NCBI GenBank assembly: GCA_015075635.1 | Contig: JABTUA010000001.1 | Location: 2,294,001-2,358,000, forward strand | Source: Polyangiaceae bacterium | GTDB taxonomy: Bacteria > Myxococcota_A > Polyangia > Polyangiales > Polyangiaceae | Length of the DNA: 64,000 nt | Direction of reading: 5' to 3' | Shown: positions 55,881-64,000 of the stretch, one piece after another | Position numbering within the stretch: the first letter of the stretch is position 1 | How the letters are laid out: every line of letters begins with the position of its first letter | Position numbers and translations under genes: made by a program | Notes under the pieces: generated by a model | Databases searched by the model: none | Told to the model about the DNA's origin: nothing | What the model saw: only the letters and a program-made list of their open reading frames with translations

Positions 55881-56738
55881 TCAGAACCGCCCCCAGAGCG
55901 TCGCGCCGCCTGGCCACGGAGAGAGGGTGACCGATGAGCGCTCCTCCGTCGCTGGCTTCGAGGTCGTGAAGTACATGACGGCGCTGGTGGCGAGGAGCGC
56001 TCCGCCGATGCCCGCCGCGACGTACGACACGTTGTATAGGCGGTAGACGGAGTCGACCTCGTCCTGGGAGCAGGTGCCCGCTTTACCGCAGCTGTCGTAG
56101 AGGGAAGAGCGCTCTTGCAGGGCGACGAAGCCGACGACGCCGGCGCCGGCCAGCGCTGCCGCGCCGATGCCCCCGACGATCCAGGTCGCGGTGCTCGGGC
56201 CGGCCGCCGCTCTGGGCTTGGGCTTGGGCTTGGGTTTCGGCGCTTCCTTCTTCGCCAACGTCGCGACCACGATGCGGGCCTTTTCGCCCTCCCGGAACAG
56301 GAGCTTCTCCTCGTGAGGCGGCAGCCCTTCGGCCTCGAACAGCACGGTGTGCTCACCGGGGTCCACCTCGACCGCCTTTCCGTCGAGGCGTTCCAGCAAG
56401 GGCGCGCCGTCGAACGAGACCTTCACGTCCACCAGATCCTTGCCTTGTCCGTCTTTCGCGCCGAAGACCACGGTGGGGATCAGGCGCTCGAGCTCGGTCA
56501 GCCCGGCCTCGCAGTCCTTGCGGACGGCGCCGGGGCAGGTCTTGTCCGCGCACGCGAGCAGCTTCTCGCGTGCCGCGCGGAGCTGCCCTTTCACCTTGGC
56601 GAGCTGCCCGTCCTCGGAGGCGGCGATGCACTCGTCGCGCTTCTTCTTCCAGGCCTGCGCGGAGGCGTCGCGCGCGCCGAGCGCCAGCGCGACCGCGAGG
56701 CCGGCGAGCGCGAGCCGGCGGGGCGAGGAGGAGCTCAC
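55881..56738 (-). CDS. Exported PEGA-like membrane protein
   Basis: 285 residues from GTG 56738, which overlaps the kinase stop (GTGA) and follows AAGGAG; GTG 56747 is an alternative. Signal peptide ends near ASA. A helical, cysteine-containing region (four Cys, about 35-80) precedes a PEGA-like beta domain (VKVSFDGAPL ... VDPGEHTVLFEAEG) and a Lys/Pro repeat (KPKPKPKPR). Two hydrophobic segments follow, and the chain ends in an aromatic Phe. It matches in design the protein at 19138-20100, which is also paired with a kinase. Confidence 0.75.
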   Translation of the reverse strand: MSSSSPRRLALAGLAVALALGARDASAQAWKKKRDECIAASEDGQLAKVKGQLRAAREKLLACADKTCPGAVRKDCEAGLTELERLIPTVVFGAKDGQGKDLVDVKVSFDGAPLLERLDGKAVEVDPGEHTVLFEAEGLPPHEEKLLFREGEKARIVVATLAKKEAPKPKPKPKPRAAAGPSTATWIVGGIGAAALAGAGVVGFVALQERSSLYDSCGKAGTCSQDEVDSVYRLYNVSYVAAGIGGALLATSAVMYFTTSKPATEERSSVTLSPWPGGATLWGRF

Positions 56739-58255
56739 TCCAGGCACTCCTTCTTCCAGATCTTCCGACCCAGGTCGTCGCGGACGAAGGGCACGCTGCA
56801 GTCGACGCCCGGCTTGGGCGGTTTGGGGCGCTGCGTCGCGCGCGGCGGGGCTGGGGAAGCGCTCGGCGCCGCGGGGGTGGAAGCGGGCTCCGCGCTCGGA
56901 GCTTCGGGCGCGGCGCTCGGGGGTGCGGTCGGCTTCGCGGGCGCCGCGGGCTCGCCGGTCCGGGCGACCGACGCCTCGGGCGGTGCGGCGGCGGGGCTCG
57001 GCTCCGCCCGCCCCAGCATCCAGAGCACGGTGCCGAGCGTCACCACCAGGAGCCCGAGGACCGCGGCGAGCAGAGGCACCAGGAGGCGGCTGTGCGTGGG
57101 CCCAGGTGGCGTGCTGGTGACGAGGGAGATGGCCGCCGAACGCGAGCCGGTCTGGACCTCGCCGGGAGGCACCGAGGCGAAGGGGGAGGAAGCGAACGCC
57201 GGCGTGTCGGCGCGGGTCGCAGGCTCGCTGGCGCGGAGCTCGGCGAGCACGGCGCTCTTGTGGTCGCCGGCGTCGCTGGTCGCGCTCTCGACCTCGGCGA
57301 CCCGCTCCGCGCGCTCGTGCAAGGTCACGCTGGCGACGCCCTCGACCCAGGCGCTGATCTGAGCCGCGGAGGGCAGAGGGATGCAGTCCTCGAGGGCGAG
57401 GGCCATTTCCCGCGCCGTCTGCCAGCGCCGCTCCGGATCGCGCTCCAGGCCCTTCAGGACGACGGCGTCTAGATCAGGCAGGACGTCCGGCGCGAGCGTG
57501 CTCGGCGGCGGGATGGGCTTGGTCAGGACCCAGTCGAGCATCGCCGCCTCGTTGTCGGCGCCGAAGAGCCGGCTGTGCGTCAGCATCTCCCAGAGCACGA
57601 TCGACGCGGCGAACACGTCCGAGCGCCGATCGACGGGCAGGCCCCGCACCTGCTCCGGCGACATGTACGCGAGCTTGCCCTTCAGGCCCCCGCTGTGGGT
57701 GGTGTGCAGGCGCCCCACCGCCTTGGCCACGCCGAAGTCCAGGACCCGCGGCACGCCGTCGGCGCCGAGCAGGATGTTCTGCGGCGAGACGTCGCGGTGC
57801 ACTATGCAGAGCGCCTCGCCCTTCTCGGAGCGGGCCTCGTGGGCCGCGTGCAGGCCCTGGAGCGCGCCGGCCACGGTCGCCACGGCGATGCGCAGCGGCA
57901 TCACCGCGTCCCGCTTCTTGAGCAGCTTCAGCAGGCGCGAGACGCTCTCGCCCTGCACGTACTCCATGACCAGGAAGAGCTGCCCCTGGTCGGCCACCAC
58001 ATCCAGGGTCGGGACCACGTTGGGGTGGCGGATGCGGGCCGCCAGCCGGGCCTCGTCCAGGAAGGAGGTGACGAACTCCGGATCGGCGGCGAACTGCTCG
58101 TGCAGGCGCTTGATGGCGACGGTGCGCGCGAACCCCACCGGGCCGAGCAGCCGCCCCAGGTGCACGGTGGCCATGCCGCCCGCCGCCAACGCGTCGAAGA
58201 GCGCATAGCGTCCGATGACTTGCAGGGGTTGGCCCGGCGAGCTCACGGGGGCCAT
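56735..58255 (-). CDS. Eukaryotic-type Ser/Thr protein kinase, membrane-anchored
   Basis: 506 residues. Kinase domain about 16-290: Gly loop AAGGMATVHLG, Lys49 in VAIKR, HRDVSPQN (Asp155), DFG (173-175), MSPEQVRG. A single membrane helix (about 395-419) is followed by a Pro/Ala/Ser-rich stretch and a short C-terminal segment with two cysteines, exposed outside. Likely a Hanks-type sensor kinase. Its stop overlaps the start of the PEGA-like gene. The ATG is close to dispersed hairpin copy C, which lies upstream. Confidence 0.92.
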   Translation of the reverse strand: MAPVSSPGQPLQVIGRYALFDALAAGGMATVHLGRLLGPVGFARTVAIKRLHEQFAADPEFVTSFLDEARLAARIRHPNVVPTLDVVADQGQLFLVMEYVQGESVSRLLKLLKKRDAVMPLRIAVATVAGALQGLHAAHEARSEKGEALCIVHRDVSPQNILLGADGVPRVLDFGVAKAVGRLHTTHSGGLKGKLAYMSPEQVRGLPVDRRSDVFAASIVLWEMLTHSRLFGADNEAAMLDWVLTKPIPPPSTLAPDVLPDLDAVVLKGLERDPERRWQTAREMALALEDCIPLPSAAQISAWVEGVASVTLHERAERVAEVESATSDAGDHKSAVLAELRASEPATRADTPAFASSPFASVPPGEVQTGSRSAAISLVTSTPPGPTHSRLLVPLLAAVLGLLVVTLGTVLWMLGRAEPSPAAAPPEASVARTGEPAAPAKPTAPPSAAPEAPSAEPASTPAAPSASPAPPRATQRPKPPKPGVDCSVPFVRDDLGRKIWKKECLE

Positions 58256-58340
58256 CGACCGGCAGGGTACTACGGACGGCCCAGGCTATCCACGAAGCTG
58301 CCCGCGCCGCGCCGTGCTGCCTGCGGGAAAGCGGAAGAAA

Positions 58341-58516
58341 TACGCCACGGACGCCACGGACGCCACGGACGCCACGTCAGAAATTTCTCTTCTGTTTCTC
58401 GGCCCGAGGCGCGTTCGCCCAGCGAGCCGCGCAGCTCCCGGGTCAGGAAAAAAACAAAAATCTGCTTCTTCTTTTCTTCCGTGGCGTCGTGGCGTTCGTG
58501 GCGCCGCGGCGCAAAT
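58341..58516. repeat. Dispersed hairpin element, copy C
   Basis: Left arm (58341-58376): TACGCCACGGACGCCACGG and two further CGCCACGGA units. Right arm (58480-58516): CCGTGGCGTCGTGGCGTTCG to GGCGCAAAT. The interior has AGAAATTTCT (a palindrome), TTCTCGGCCCGAGG and GGGTCAG, all found in the same order in copy B read in reverse. It lies between thiS and the kinase, both on the minus strand, so here it would act as a terminator or leader hairpin. Confidence 0.8.
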
Positions 58517-58543
58517 CTCCGTGCACCCGCGAGCCACCCGGGG

Positions 58544-58744
58544 TCAGCCGCCGCCCACGAAGTGCACGATCTCGATCACGTCGCCGTCGGCGAGAGCCGC
58601 GCTCGCGTGCTCGGCGCGCGGCACGACCTCGCGGTTCTTCTCGACCGCCACCGGGCCCTCGGTCAGGCCCAGGTGCTCGACCAGCCCCCGCACCGTGAGG
58701 CCGTCGGGGACCTCGCGGACCTCTCCGTTGACCGTCAGCTTCAT
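58544..58744 (-). CDS. thiS: ThiS-family sulfur carrier protein
   Basis: 66 residues from ATG 58744. Begins [12 protein letters not shown] and ends VHFVGGG, the beta-grasp fold and glycine tail of ThiS, which carries the sulfur for the thiazole of thiamin. The tail has three glycines. thiG and thiF are not adjacent; the neighbours are a VanW gene (divergent) and a hairpin element. A MoaD-like role cannot be excluded. It is the second beta-grasp sulfur carrier in the window, distinct from cysO. Confidence 0.8.
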   Translation of the reverse strand: MKLTVNGEVREVPDGLTVRGLVEHLGLTEGPVAVEKNREVVPRAEHASAALADGDVIEIVHFVGGG

Positions 58745-58820
58745 GGCCCGGGTGGTATAGCGCGCCGCCCCCGGGAACACGACCCCGGCATCCGAGCGTA
58801 ATCGCTGTCGAAGGTCTCTT

Positions 58821-58859
58821 CGGGCTCCCGGTCACTTTGCCGAGAGCCACGGGAGCCCG
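58821..58859. promoter_or_regulatory. Inverted repeat upstream of the VanW gene
   Basis: CGGGCTCCC (58821-58829) and GGGAGCCCG (58851-58859) are a perfect 9-bp inverted repeat, 21 bases apart, in the divergent region between thiS and the VanW gene. It lies 13 bases before GTG 58873. It could be an operator or a 5'-UTR hairpin. Confidence 0.35.
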
Positions 58860-58872
58860 CTACCATTTCGTC

Positions 58873-60318
58873 GTGCGTCGCGACCTGGCCATCGCTGCGT
58901 TCCTTGCCCTGAGCGCTGCTGCGCTCACGGGCACCGTCACGTGGAAGTACTTCGACTGGCAGTCCTCAGGCCGGGCGATGCCCGGGGCCACCATCGGCGG
59001 CGAGCTCCAGCCCGAGGCTGTGGCGCTCGGCGACTGGCTGGAGATCCGCCGCGTGCGGCTGCTCGACCGTGAGGCTTACTTCGCGCTGCCCGACCAGGGC
59101 GGCTCTCTGCCGGTCTCGTTCGGGGAGCTCGGCATCGAGCTCGACGTGGCGGCGACCATGAAGGCCGTGCGGGAGCACGCGGAGGGCGGCAAGCCGAGCG
59201 AGCGCCTGTACCGCGCGCTCAGGTCTCGCCGCGGTGAGATCGACCTGCCGCTGGTCTGGAGCTTGGATCCCGAGCGAGCCAAGATGGCGTTCTCGCGCGT
59301 CGCGCCCCACGTCGCGAAGGAGCCGGTGGACGCCCGACTGGATCTCGCTCTGCATCAGCGCATCGACGAGAACGCCGGCCGCGAGCTCGACGTGGACGGC
59401 ACGCTGGAGATGCTCGCCCAGGGCGAGCGCGACGACCTGGCGGTGTTCGCCCTGGCGACCAAGCCGATCCCGGCCAAGGTCACCAGCGCCTCGCTGGCCA
59501 ACGTGGACGTGAGCAAGGTGCTCTCGGCGTTCGAGACGAACTTCGGTGGCACGGGCCAAGGGCGCGCGGTGAACATCGCGAAGGCCGCCAGCTACCTGAA
59601 CGGCTTCGTGATCGCGCCCGGTCAGAGCGTGAGCTTCAACCAGATCGTCGGGCCGCGGACGCACGAGCGTGGCTTCGTGATGGCCCCAGTGATCCGCGAC
59701 GACGAGCTCGAGCCGGGACTCGGCGGCGGCACCTGCCAGGTGGCCTCGACCGTGCACGCCGCGGCGGTCTACGGCGCCCTGGATGTCCAGGCGCGGCGCA
59801 GCCACAGCCGCCCGAGCGGGTATGCGCCGCTCGGCCTCGATGCGACAGTGGTCTGGGGCGAGGTCGATCTCAAGTTCAGGAACCCCTACGACACGCCGCT
59901 GATCGTCCACGCCTTCTTGCCCACCAAGACCAAGCTCCGGGTCGAGCTGCTCGGGCGCGATCCCCCGGGCAAGATCGAGCACACCTACGCCGTGGTGCGC
60001 ACCCACGACTTCTACCGCCGGGTCTGGACCAAGCCCTTCGTCAAGGAGGGCAAGACCATCAAGCGCCAGCGGGGCATCAAGGGCTACGACGTGGTCAGCA
60101 GCGTGAAGCTGACGCTGCCGGGCGGCGAGGTGCGCCAGCTTCGCAACTACTACAGCGAGTACCGGCCGGTGCCGGAGGTGTTCTGGGTCGGCCCCGGCGC
60201 GAACCTGGAAGAGTTGCCGGAGCTCCCCGAGGGCGCGAAGCACGTCGAGATCGACGGCAAGGGCAAGGGCGGAGAGCCCGTGAGCGAAGGGCCGTCCGAG
60301 GGCGATCCGACGGGTTGA
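58873..60318 (+). CDS. VanW-family membrane protein
   Basis: 481 residues from GTG 58873 (TTG 58837 would extend it by 12). An N-terminal membrane anchor (about 5-25) is followed by a peptidoglycan-binding-like region and a VanW domain (about 225-370), with NQIVGPRTHERGF and GGGTCQVASTVHAAAVYGAL. VanW proteins are linked to vancomycin-resistance clusters and cell-wall biology, but their biochemical activity is not established. The next gene, an L,D-transpeptidase lipoprotein, lies 34 bases downstream and supports a cell-wall role. Confidence 0.8.
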   Translation: MRRDLAIAAFLALSAAALTGTVTWKYFDWQSSGRAMPGATIGGELQPEAVALGDWLEIRRVRLLDREAYFALPDQGGSLPVSFGELGIELDVAATMKAVREHAEGGKPSERLYRALRSRRGEIDLPLVWSLDPERAKMAFSRVAPHVAKEPVDARLDLALHQRIDENAGRELDVDGTLEMLAQGERDDLAVFALATKPIPAKVTSASLANVDVSKVLSAFETNFGGTGQGRAVNIAKAASYLNGFVIAPGQSVSFNQIVGPRTHERGFVMAPVIRDDELEPGLGGGTCQVASTVHAAAVYGALDVQARRSHSRPSGYAPLGLDATVVWGEVDLKFRNPYDTPLIVHAFLPTKTKLRVELLGRDPPGKIEHTYAVVRTHDFYRRVWTKPFVKEGKTIKRQRGIKGYDVVSSVKLTLPGGEVRQLRNYYSEYRPVPEVFWVGPGANLEELPELPEGAKHVEIDGKGKGGEPVSEGPSEGDPTG

Positions 60319-60352
60319 CCCGCCCCGAAAACTCGCTAAGAACGCCGATCTC

Positions 60353-62170
60353 GTGAGCGTTCGGTCCGCAATCGTCTTCGGGGCTCTGCTCGGCCTGGCG
60401 GCCGCCTGCAAGCCCAGCGCGCGGGCGGGCCCGGCGCCGAGCGCCTCCACCAGCGCAGAGCCGAATCCGGTCTCGACGCTGGTAGTGGAGCACGGCGAGC
60501 TCGACACGAAGGCGCCGGACGACGCGCCCAAGCTCGGCGCCACGGTGATCGCCACCACCGTCTACAAGCTGCCGGACATCGACTCGCGCAAGCTCGGCTA
60601 CATCCGCCTCGGTGGCGTCGTGAAGCGCGACGCCGACCCGGTCGCCGGCAAGGGCTGCAAGGGCAAGTGGTACCGCGTCTACCCGATGGGCCACGTCTGC
60701 ACGGACGAGGCCAGCATCGACATGGACGAGCCGATCCTGCGCGCGGCGAGCGTGCGCGCGGAGCTCGACAAGCCGCTGCCCTATCGCTACGGCTTCGTGC
60801 GCGCGACGGCGCCGCAGTACTTGCGGATCCCGACCCGCGCCGAGCAGGAGAAGAGCGAGTTCCAGCTGAAGGAGCACCTGGACTGGTACGAGGCGAACAA
60901 GTCCGAGGTGCAGGGAGTGATCCTGGGCGCCAACGACGTGCCCCTGGACCGCCGGGGCATCGCCGCGCCGGGGCTGAAGGCGCCGGCGGGCTTCCGGCCC
61001 AGCACCGAGCTGAGCATCAACGAGCTGTTCGGCGCCAAGACCGCCAGCGACCCCATCCCGTTCTGGCTCGAGGGGGGCAAGCGCGCCATCCCCAACGTCT
61101 CCGGCTTCAACGTCCCGGAGTACGCGGTGTTCGCCGACCGAGTGCGGCGCAAGACCGGGCTCTCCTTCGTGGGGGCCTTCGACAGCGACGACGCCGGCTT
61201 CAAGCGCCACTTCGGCCTCACCGTGGACCTCCGCCTGATCCCAACCACCAAGGTCAAGCCCGACACCGGCTCGCCGTTCCACGGCATCGAGCTGGGCAAG
61301 GGCGTGGAGATGCCGTTCTGTTGGGTGATCAAGAGCGAGGTCACGACTTGGAAGCTGATCAAGGACAAGGACCTCGCGAAGCCCGCCGAGGAGGTCCCGA
61401 AACGCGCCATCGTGCCGCTGAGCGGTAACGTGCGGGTCAAGGCCGGCAAGCGCTTCTACCAGACCGCCAAGGACAAGACGCGCTGGCTCCGCGCCGAAGA
61501 CATCGCGGTGGTGGTGCCGCCGGCTGCCTGGCCGGAGGCGGCGGAGAAGGGCGAGAAGTGGATCGACGTGTCGCTGATGCAGCAGACGCTCGTGCTCTAC
61601 GAGGGCAAGCGCGCCTGGTACGCGACCCTGGTCTCGACCGGGCGCGACCGCATTGGGGATCCCAAGACCACCCTCTCCACGGTGCAGGGGCAGTTCCGGC
61701 TCCAGAGCAAGCACATCGCGGCGGCGATGGACTCCCAGGAGAACTCGACGCTGGCGGGTGGGAGCATCCATCGCGCCGTGGCTGCCAGCGGTGACACCGC
61801 GGCGACCGTCGCGCGGCTCCAGAAGGCGGAGGCGGACGGCAAGAAGCTCAGCGAGGACGACCAGCGGCGCCTGCTCAACATCAAGAAGGGGCGCGATCCC
61901 GAGTACGGCATCACGGTGCGGCGGGGCTCGCAGAACTTCGAGCTCCGCGACGTCCCCTGGATCCAGTACTTCGCTGCTGGCTACGCCTTGCACGGGGCCT
62001 ACTGGCACGACGTGTTCGGTATCCCCCGGAGCCACGGCTGCGTGAACCTGGCCCCGGTGGACGCGCGCTTGGTCTTTCGCTGGACAGACCCCCCGGTTCC
62101 CGAGGGATGGCACGGCATCAACGTGGGGCCGGACATGGGGCAGGGGACGACCGTGTACGTCCACGAGTGA
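60353..62170 (+). CDS. L,D-transpeptidase (YkuD) lipoprotein
   Basis: 605 residues from GTG 60353. Lipobox AAAC (Cys19). The N-terminal 380 residues are unusual for the family, with an SH3-like start (ATVIATTVYKLPD) and a long middle region. The catalytic YkuD domain is C-terminal: HGAYWHDVFG (His547, His552) and SHGCVNL (His561, Cys563). Such enzymes make 3-3 peptidoglycan crosslinks or attach lipoproteins to the wall. It follows VanW and precedes the site-2 protease gene. Confidence 0.87.
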   Translation: MSVRSAIVFGALLGLAAACKPSARAGPAPSASTSAEPNPVSTLVVEHGELDTKAPDDAPKLGATVIATTVYKLPDIDSRKLGYIRLGGVVKRDADPVAGKGCKGKWYRVYPMGHVCTDEASIDMDEPILRAASVRAELDKPLPYRYGFVRATAPQYLRIPTRAEQEKSEFQLKEHLDWYEANKSEVQGVILGANDVPLDRRGIAAPGLKAPAGFRPSTELSINELFGAKTASDPIPFWLEGGKRAIPNVSGFNVPEYAVFADRVRRKTGLSFVGAFDSDDAGFKRHFGLTVDLRLIPTTKVKPDTGSPFHGIELGKGVEMPFCWVIKSEVTTWKLIKDKDLAKPAEEVPKRAIVPLSGNVRVKAGKRFYQTAKDKTRWLRAEDIAVVVPPAAWPEAAEKGEKWIDVSLMQQTLVLYEGKRAWYATLVSTGRDRIGDPKTTLSTVQGQFRLQSKHIAAAMDSQENSTLAGGSIHRAVAASGDTAATVARLQKAEADGKKLSEDDQRRLLNIKKGRDPEYGITVRRGSQNFELRDVPWIQYFAAGYALHGAYWHDVFGIPRSHGCVNLAPVDARLVFRWTDPPVPEGWHGINVGPDMGQGTTVYVHE

Positions 62171-62215
62171 CCGCCCCTCGCCCGCCCCGCCAAGCTGAGC
62201 TATCACGCTCAGTCA

Positions 62216-63379
62216 ATGGGCGCCCTGCGCTTTCGTCTCTTCGGTTTCCCGGTCGAGATCCAGCTTGGCTTCTGGATCCTCGCCATCATCATCGGGCTCC
62301 GGCCGGGGCGCCCCTGGACGGATGCCGCGCTCTGGCTCGGGATCATCTTCGTCTCGATCATGGTGCACGAGCTGGGGCACGCCTTCGCGGCGCGGGCCTA
62401 CGGTCAATCGCCGAGCATCGTCTTGCACATGCTCGGGGGACTGACCTCTTGGGCGGCTACCCATGAGCTGAGCAAGAAGCGTCGCATCCTGGTCACGCTG
62501 GCGGGGCCCGGCGCGGGCTTCGCCCTGGGCTTCGTCGCCTACGGCGCGCTCTTGGTGCTCTCGAAGCTGCTCGGTGCTGCGCCAAAAGAGGCCCCCTGGG
62601 TCGAGGGGCTGGCGCTGCTCGCCTTCGCCAACGTGTTCTGGAGCGTGATCAACCTGCTGCCCGTGCTGCCCTTCGACGGCGGTCAGGTGCTGGCCACGGC
62701 GCTCGGGCCCGAGCGGCGCAAGCTGTCCGCGACGGTCTCGCTGATCTTCGGCATCGTCACCGCCATCGTGCTGTTCCGGCTGGGCTCGCTGCTCGGCGCT
62801 CTGCTGTTCGCGATGGGCGGCGTCTCGAACTTCTTCGCGGCCATGCAGGAGACGCCGGCGGTCCGCGTACCCGCCGAGACCGCCAGGGAGCTGCTCGCAG
62901 AAGCCCAGCGCGCGCTCGAGGCGGGGAACGGGCCCCGCGCCGCGTCCCTCGCGAACGCAGCCCTCGGGACCAGCCGCGATCCCGCCGAGCGCAAGCTCGC
63001 CCTCGAGACCCTGGTCTGGGCCGCCTTGGCCAGTGGGGACACCGCCGCCGCGCGGGATCTGATCCGCTCCACCCAGGGCGCCCTGGACCCTTATGCCGAG
63101 GCCGCAGTGGCGGAGGCCGACGGCGACACCGAGCACGCCGCGCGCCTGCTGTCCGCGCTCCGAGCTCAGGGAGACCGGCGCGTCGAGGTGGCCGCGACAT
63201 TGGTGCGTTTGCTGCTCAAGACCGGCAACGTTCGCGCAGCGGCGGAGCTCACGCTGGAGATCGTCGAGCACGTGCCGGACGAAGACCTCGGGCGCATGGC
63301 CGACGAAACCTCCCAGGCCGGCGACGCCGAGCTGGCCGAGCGGCTGCGGGAGAAGCTCGCCGAGCGGGTAGCGGCATGA
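62216..63379 (+). CDS. Site-2-protease-type (M50) membrane metalloprotease with TPR-like C-terminus
   Basis: 387 residues. HELGH (51-55) and NLLPVLPFDGG (146-156) give the zinc site of M50/S2P proteases, with six or so membrane helices. A soluble C-terminal region (about 210-387) is helical and TPR-like in place of the PDZ or CBS domains found in many family members. It may cleave anti-sigma factors or other membrane substrates. No ribosome-binding site is apparent; a CTGAGC/GCTCAG inverted repeat (62195-62212) ends three bases before the ATG. Confidence 0.85.
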   Translation: MGALRFRLFGFPVEIQLGFWILAIIIGLRPGRPWTDAALWLGIIFVSIMVHELGHAFAARAYGQSPSIVLHMLGGLTSWAATHELSKKRRILVTLAGPGAGFALGFVAYGALLVLSKLLGAAPKEAPWVEGLALLAFANVFWSVINLLPVLPFDGGQVLATALGPERRKLSATVSLIFGIVTAIVLFRLGSLLGALLFAMGGVSNFFAAMQETPAVRVPAETARELLAEAQRALEAGNGPRAASLANAALGTSRDPAERKLALETLVWAALASGDTAAARDLIRSTQGALDPYAEAAVAEADGDTEHAARLLSALRAQGDRRVEVAATLVRLLLKTGNVRAAAELTLEIVEHVPDEDLGRMADETSQAGDAELAERLREKLAERVAA

Positions 63380-63404
63380 AGCCTGCAGCCGCCCTGGCTC
63401 GCCG

Positions 63405-64000
63405 ATGAAGCTCGCTCCCGTCCTGGTGGCCCTGGTCTGGGCTTGCGCGCGCCGTGAGCCGACGCCCAGCGCGGCGCCAACACTGGCCGAGGCCCCGGCG
63501 ACATCGGTGGTCCCCGCGCCGCCGCCGCGACCGACCCATCCTGCGTTCTCCGAGCGCGTCGCCGAGCGGGAGGCGCTCGTGCGCTCCATCGCCGGCGAAG
63601 GCGTGACGGACGAGCGCGTGTTGGGCGCGATGCGCCGAGTCCCACGCCACGCCTTCGTCCCGGCGGCGGTGGAGGGGATGGCCTACGCGGATCGACCCCT
63701 GCCCATCGGCAGTGGGCAGACCATCAGCCAGCCGTTCATCGTGGCGTTCATGACCCAGGCCGTGGCACCCAAGCCGACGGACAATTGCCTCGAGATCGGC
63801 ACCGGCAGCGGCTACCAGGCGGCGGTGCTGGCGGAGCTCTGCCGTCGCACCTGGTCCATCGAGTACCTCCCCGAGCTGGCGGACCAGGCGAAGAAGACCC
63901 TGCGCGCCTTGGGCTACGACGACGACCGGGTTCGACTCCGAACCGGCGACGGCTACGTGGGCTGGCCGGAGGCGGAGCCCTTCGACGTGGTCGTGGTCAC
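63405..64000 (+). CDS. Exported protein-L-isoaspartate O-methyltransferase-like protein (3' end outside window)
   Basis: The frame is open to the right edge, with 198 residues visible. It begins with a short signal peptide and lipobox VWAC (Cys14), then a Pro/Ala-rich linker, then a PCMT domain: MRRVPRHAFVPA, PIGSGQTISQPFIVAFM, and the SAM motif LEIGTGSGYQAAVLAEL. PCMT repairs isoaspartyl residues using S-adenosylmethionine. Export of a SAM enzyme is odd; some annotated bacterial relatives do have signal peptides. The start ATG is 26 bases after the site-2 protease stop. Confidence 0.85.
   Translation, partial: MKLAPVLVALVWACARREPTPSAAPTLAEAPATSVVPAPPPRPTHPAFSERVAEREALVRSIAGEGVTDERVLGAMRRVPRHAFVPAAVEGMAYADRPLPIGSGQTISQPFIVAFMTQAVAPKPTDNCLEIGTGSGYQAAVLAELCRRTWSIEYLPELADQAKKTLRALGYDDDRVRLRTGDGYVGWPEAEPFDVVVV

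Noticed and set aside
58321-58380. A CRISPR array, from the tandem CGCCACGGA units
   Set aside because: Units are only 8-9 bases with no spacers, and the array is one arm of a long inverted repeat.
58837-58872. TTG 58837 as the VanW gene start
   Set aside because: It has no ribosome-binding site, adds a polar segment before the membrane anchor and runs through one arm of a perfect inverted repeat; GTG 58873 is preferred.

Overview
The window is very GC-rich (about 70 percent by eye) and densely coded on both strands. Eukaryotic-type Ser/Thr kinases paired with PEGA/TPR-like membrane partners, a giant TPR protein, a dozen or so predicted lipoproteins (several with Gly/Ala/Ser-rich linkers) and many unknown secreted proteins together suggest a myxobacterium (Myxococcota, probably Polyangiales). 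That is inference from gene content; there is no rRNA, tRNA or CRISPR array here to fix the taxonomy.

Layout: 1-9 kb, C-terminal part of a giant TPR protein that runs off the left edge. 9-14.9 kb, small zinc protein, LysM-esterase, phosphatidylserine synthase, DUF4920 lipoprotein, CcmH-like protein, UbiA/MenA-like prenyltransferase, CPBP protease and a short-chain dehydrogenase. 14.9-21.9 kb, UvrD/PcrA helicase, then an iron-type alcohol dehydrogenase, an alpha/beta hydrolase, a TPR/PEGA-like protein and a kinase. 21.9-22.3 kb, a decayed IS110 remnant. 22.3-25.4 kb, an FG-GAP lipoprotein and a CD225-like protein. 25.5-32.7 kb, one tightly overlapping nine-gene operon for sulfur-carrier (CysO-type) cysteine synthesis: Rrf2 regulator, CysK, E1-like enzyme, CysO, a short E1-like fragment, CysM, a JAMM peptidase and two unknown exported proteins. 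32.7-41 kb, Ntn hydrolase, metalloprotease lipoprotein, copper ATPase with three YHS domains, and a LysR/TauE divergent pair with a clear operator. 41-42.7 kb, a MATE exporter behind a well-formed attenuator with a leader peptide. 42.7-52.6 kb, mostly unknown lipoproteins, an acyl-CoA ligase and a PLD-PHP fusion. 52.7-64 kb, miaB, a gamma-carbonic-anhydrase-like protein, a second kinase/PEGA pair, thiS, VanW, an L,D-transpeptidase, a site-2 protease and a truncated exported isoaspartyl methyltransferase.

The most interesting signals are: (1) the MATE attenuator (32-codon leader ORF, antiterminator, terminator with a ten-T tract); (2) the CysO operon extended by an E1-like fragment and two exported proteins in which essentially every cysteine falls into seven pairs spaced 40-45 residues; (3) a family of dispersed hairpin elements of about 180-290 bp built from CGCCACGA-type tandem units, two of them sitting between convergent genes.

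In this high-GC DNA many long frames lie opposite real genes; I treated these as shadows. Starts were chosen by signal peptides, family N-termini, ribosome-binding sites and stop/start overlaps, and several true starts lie well inside longer open frames.
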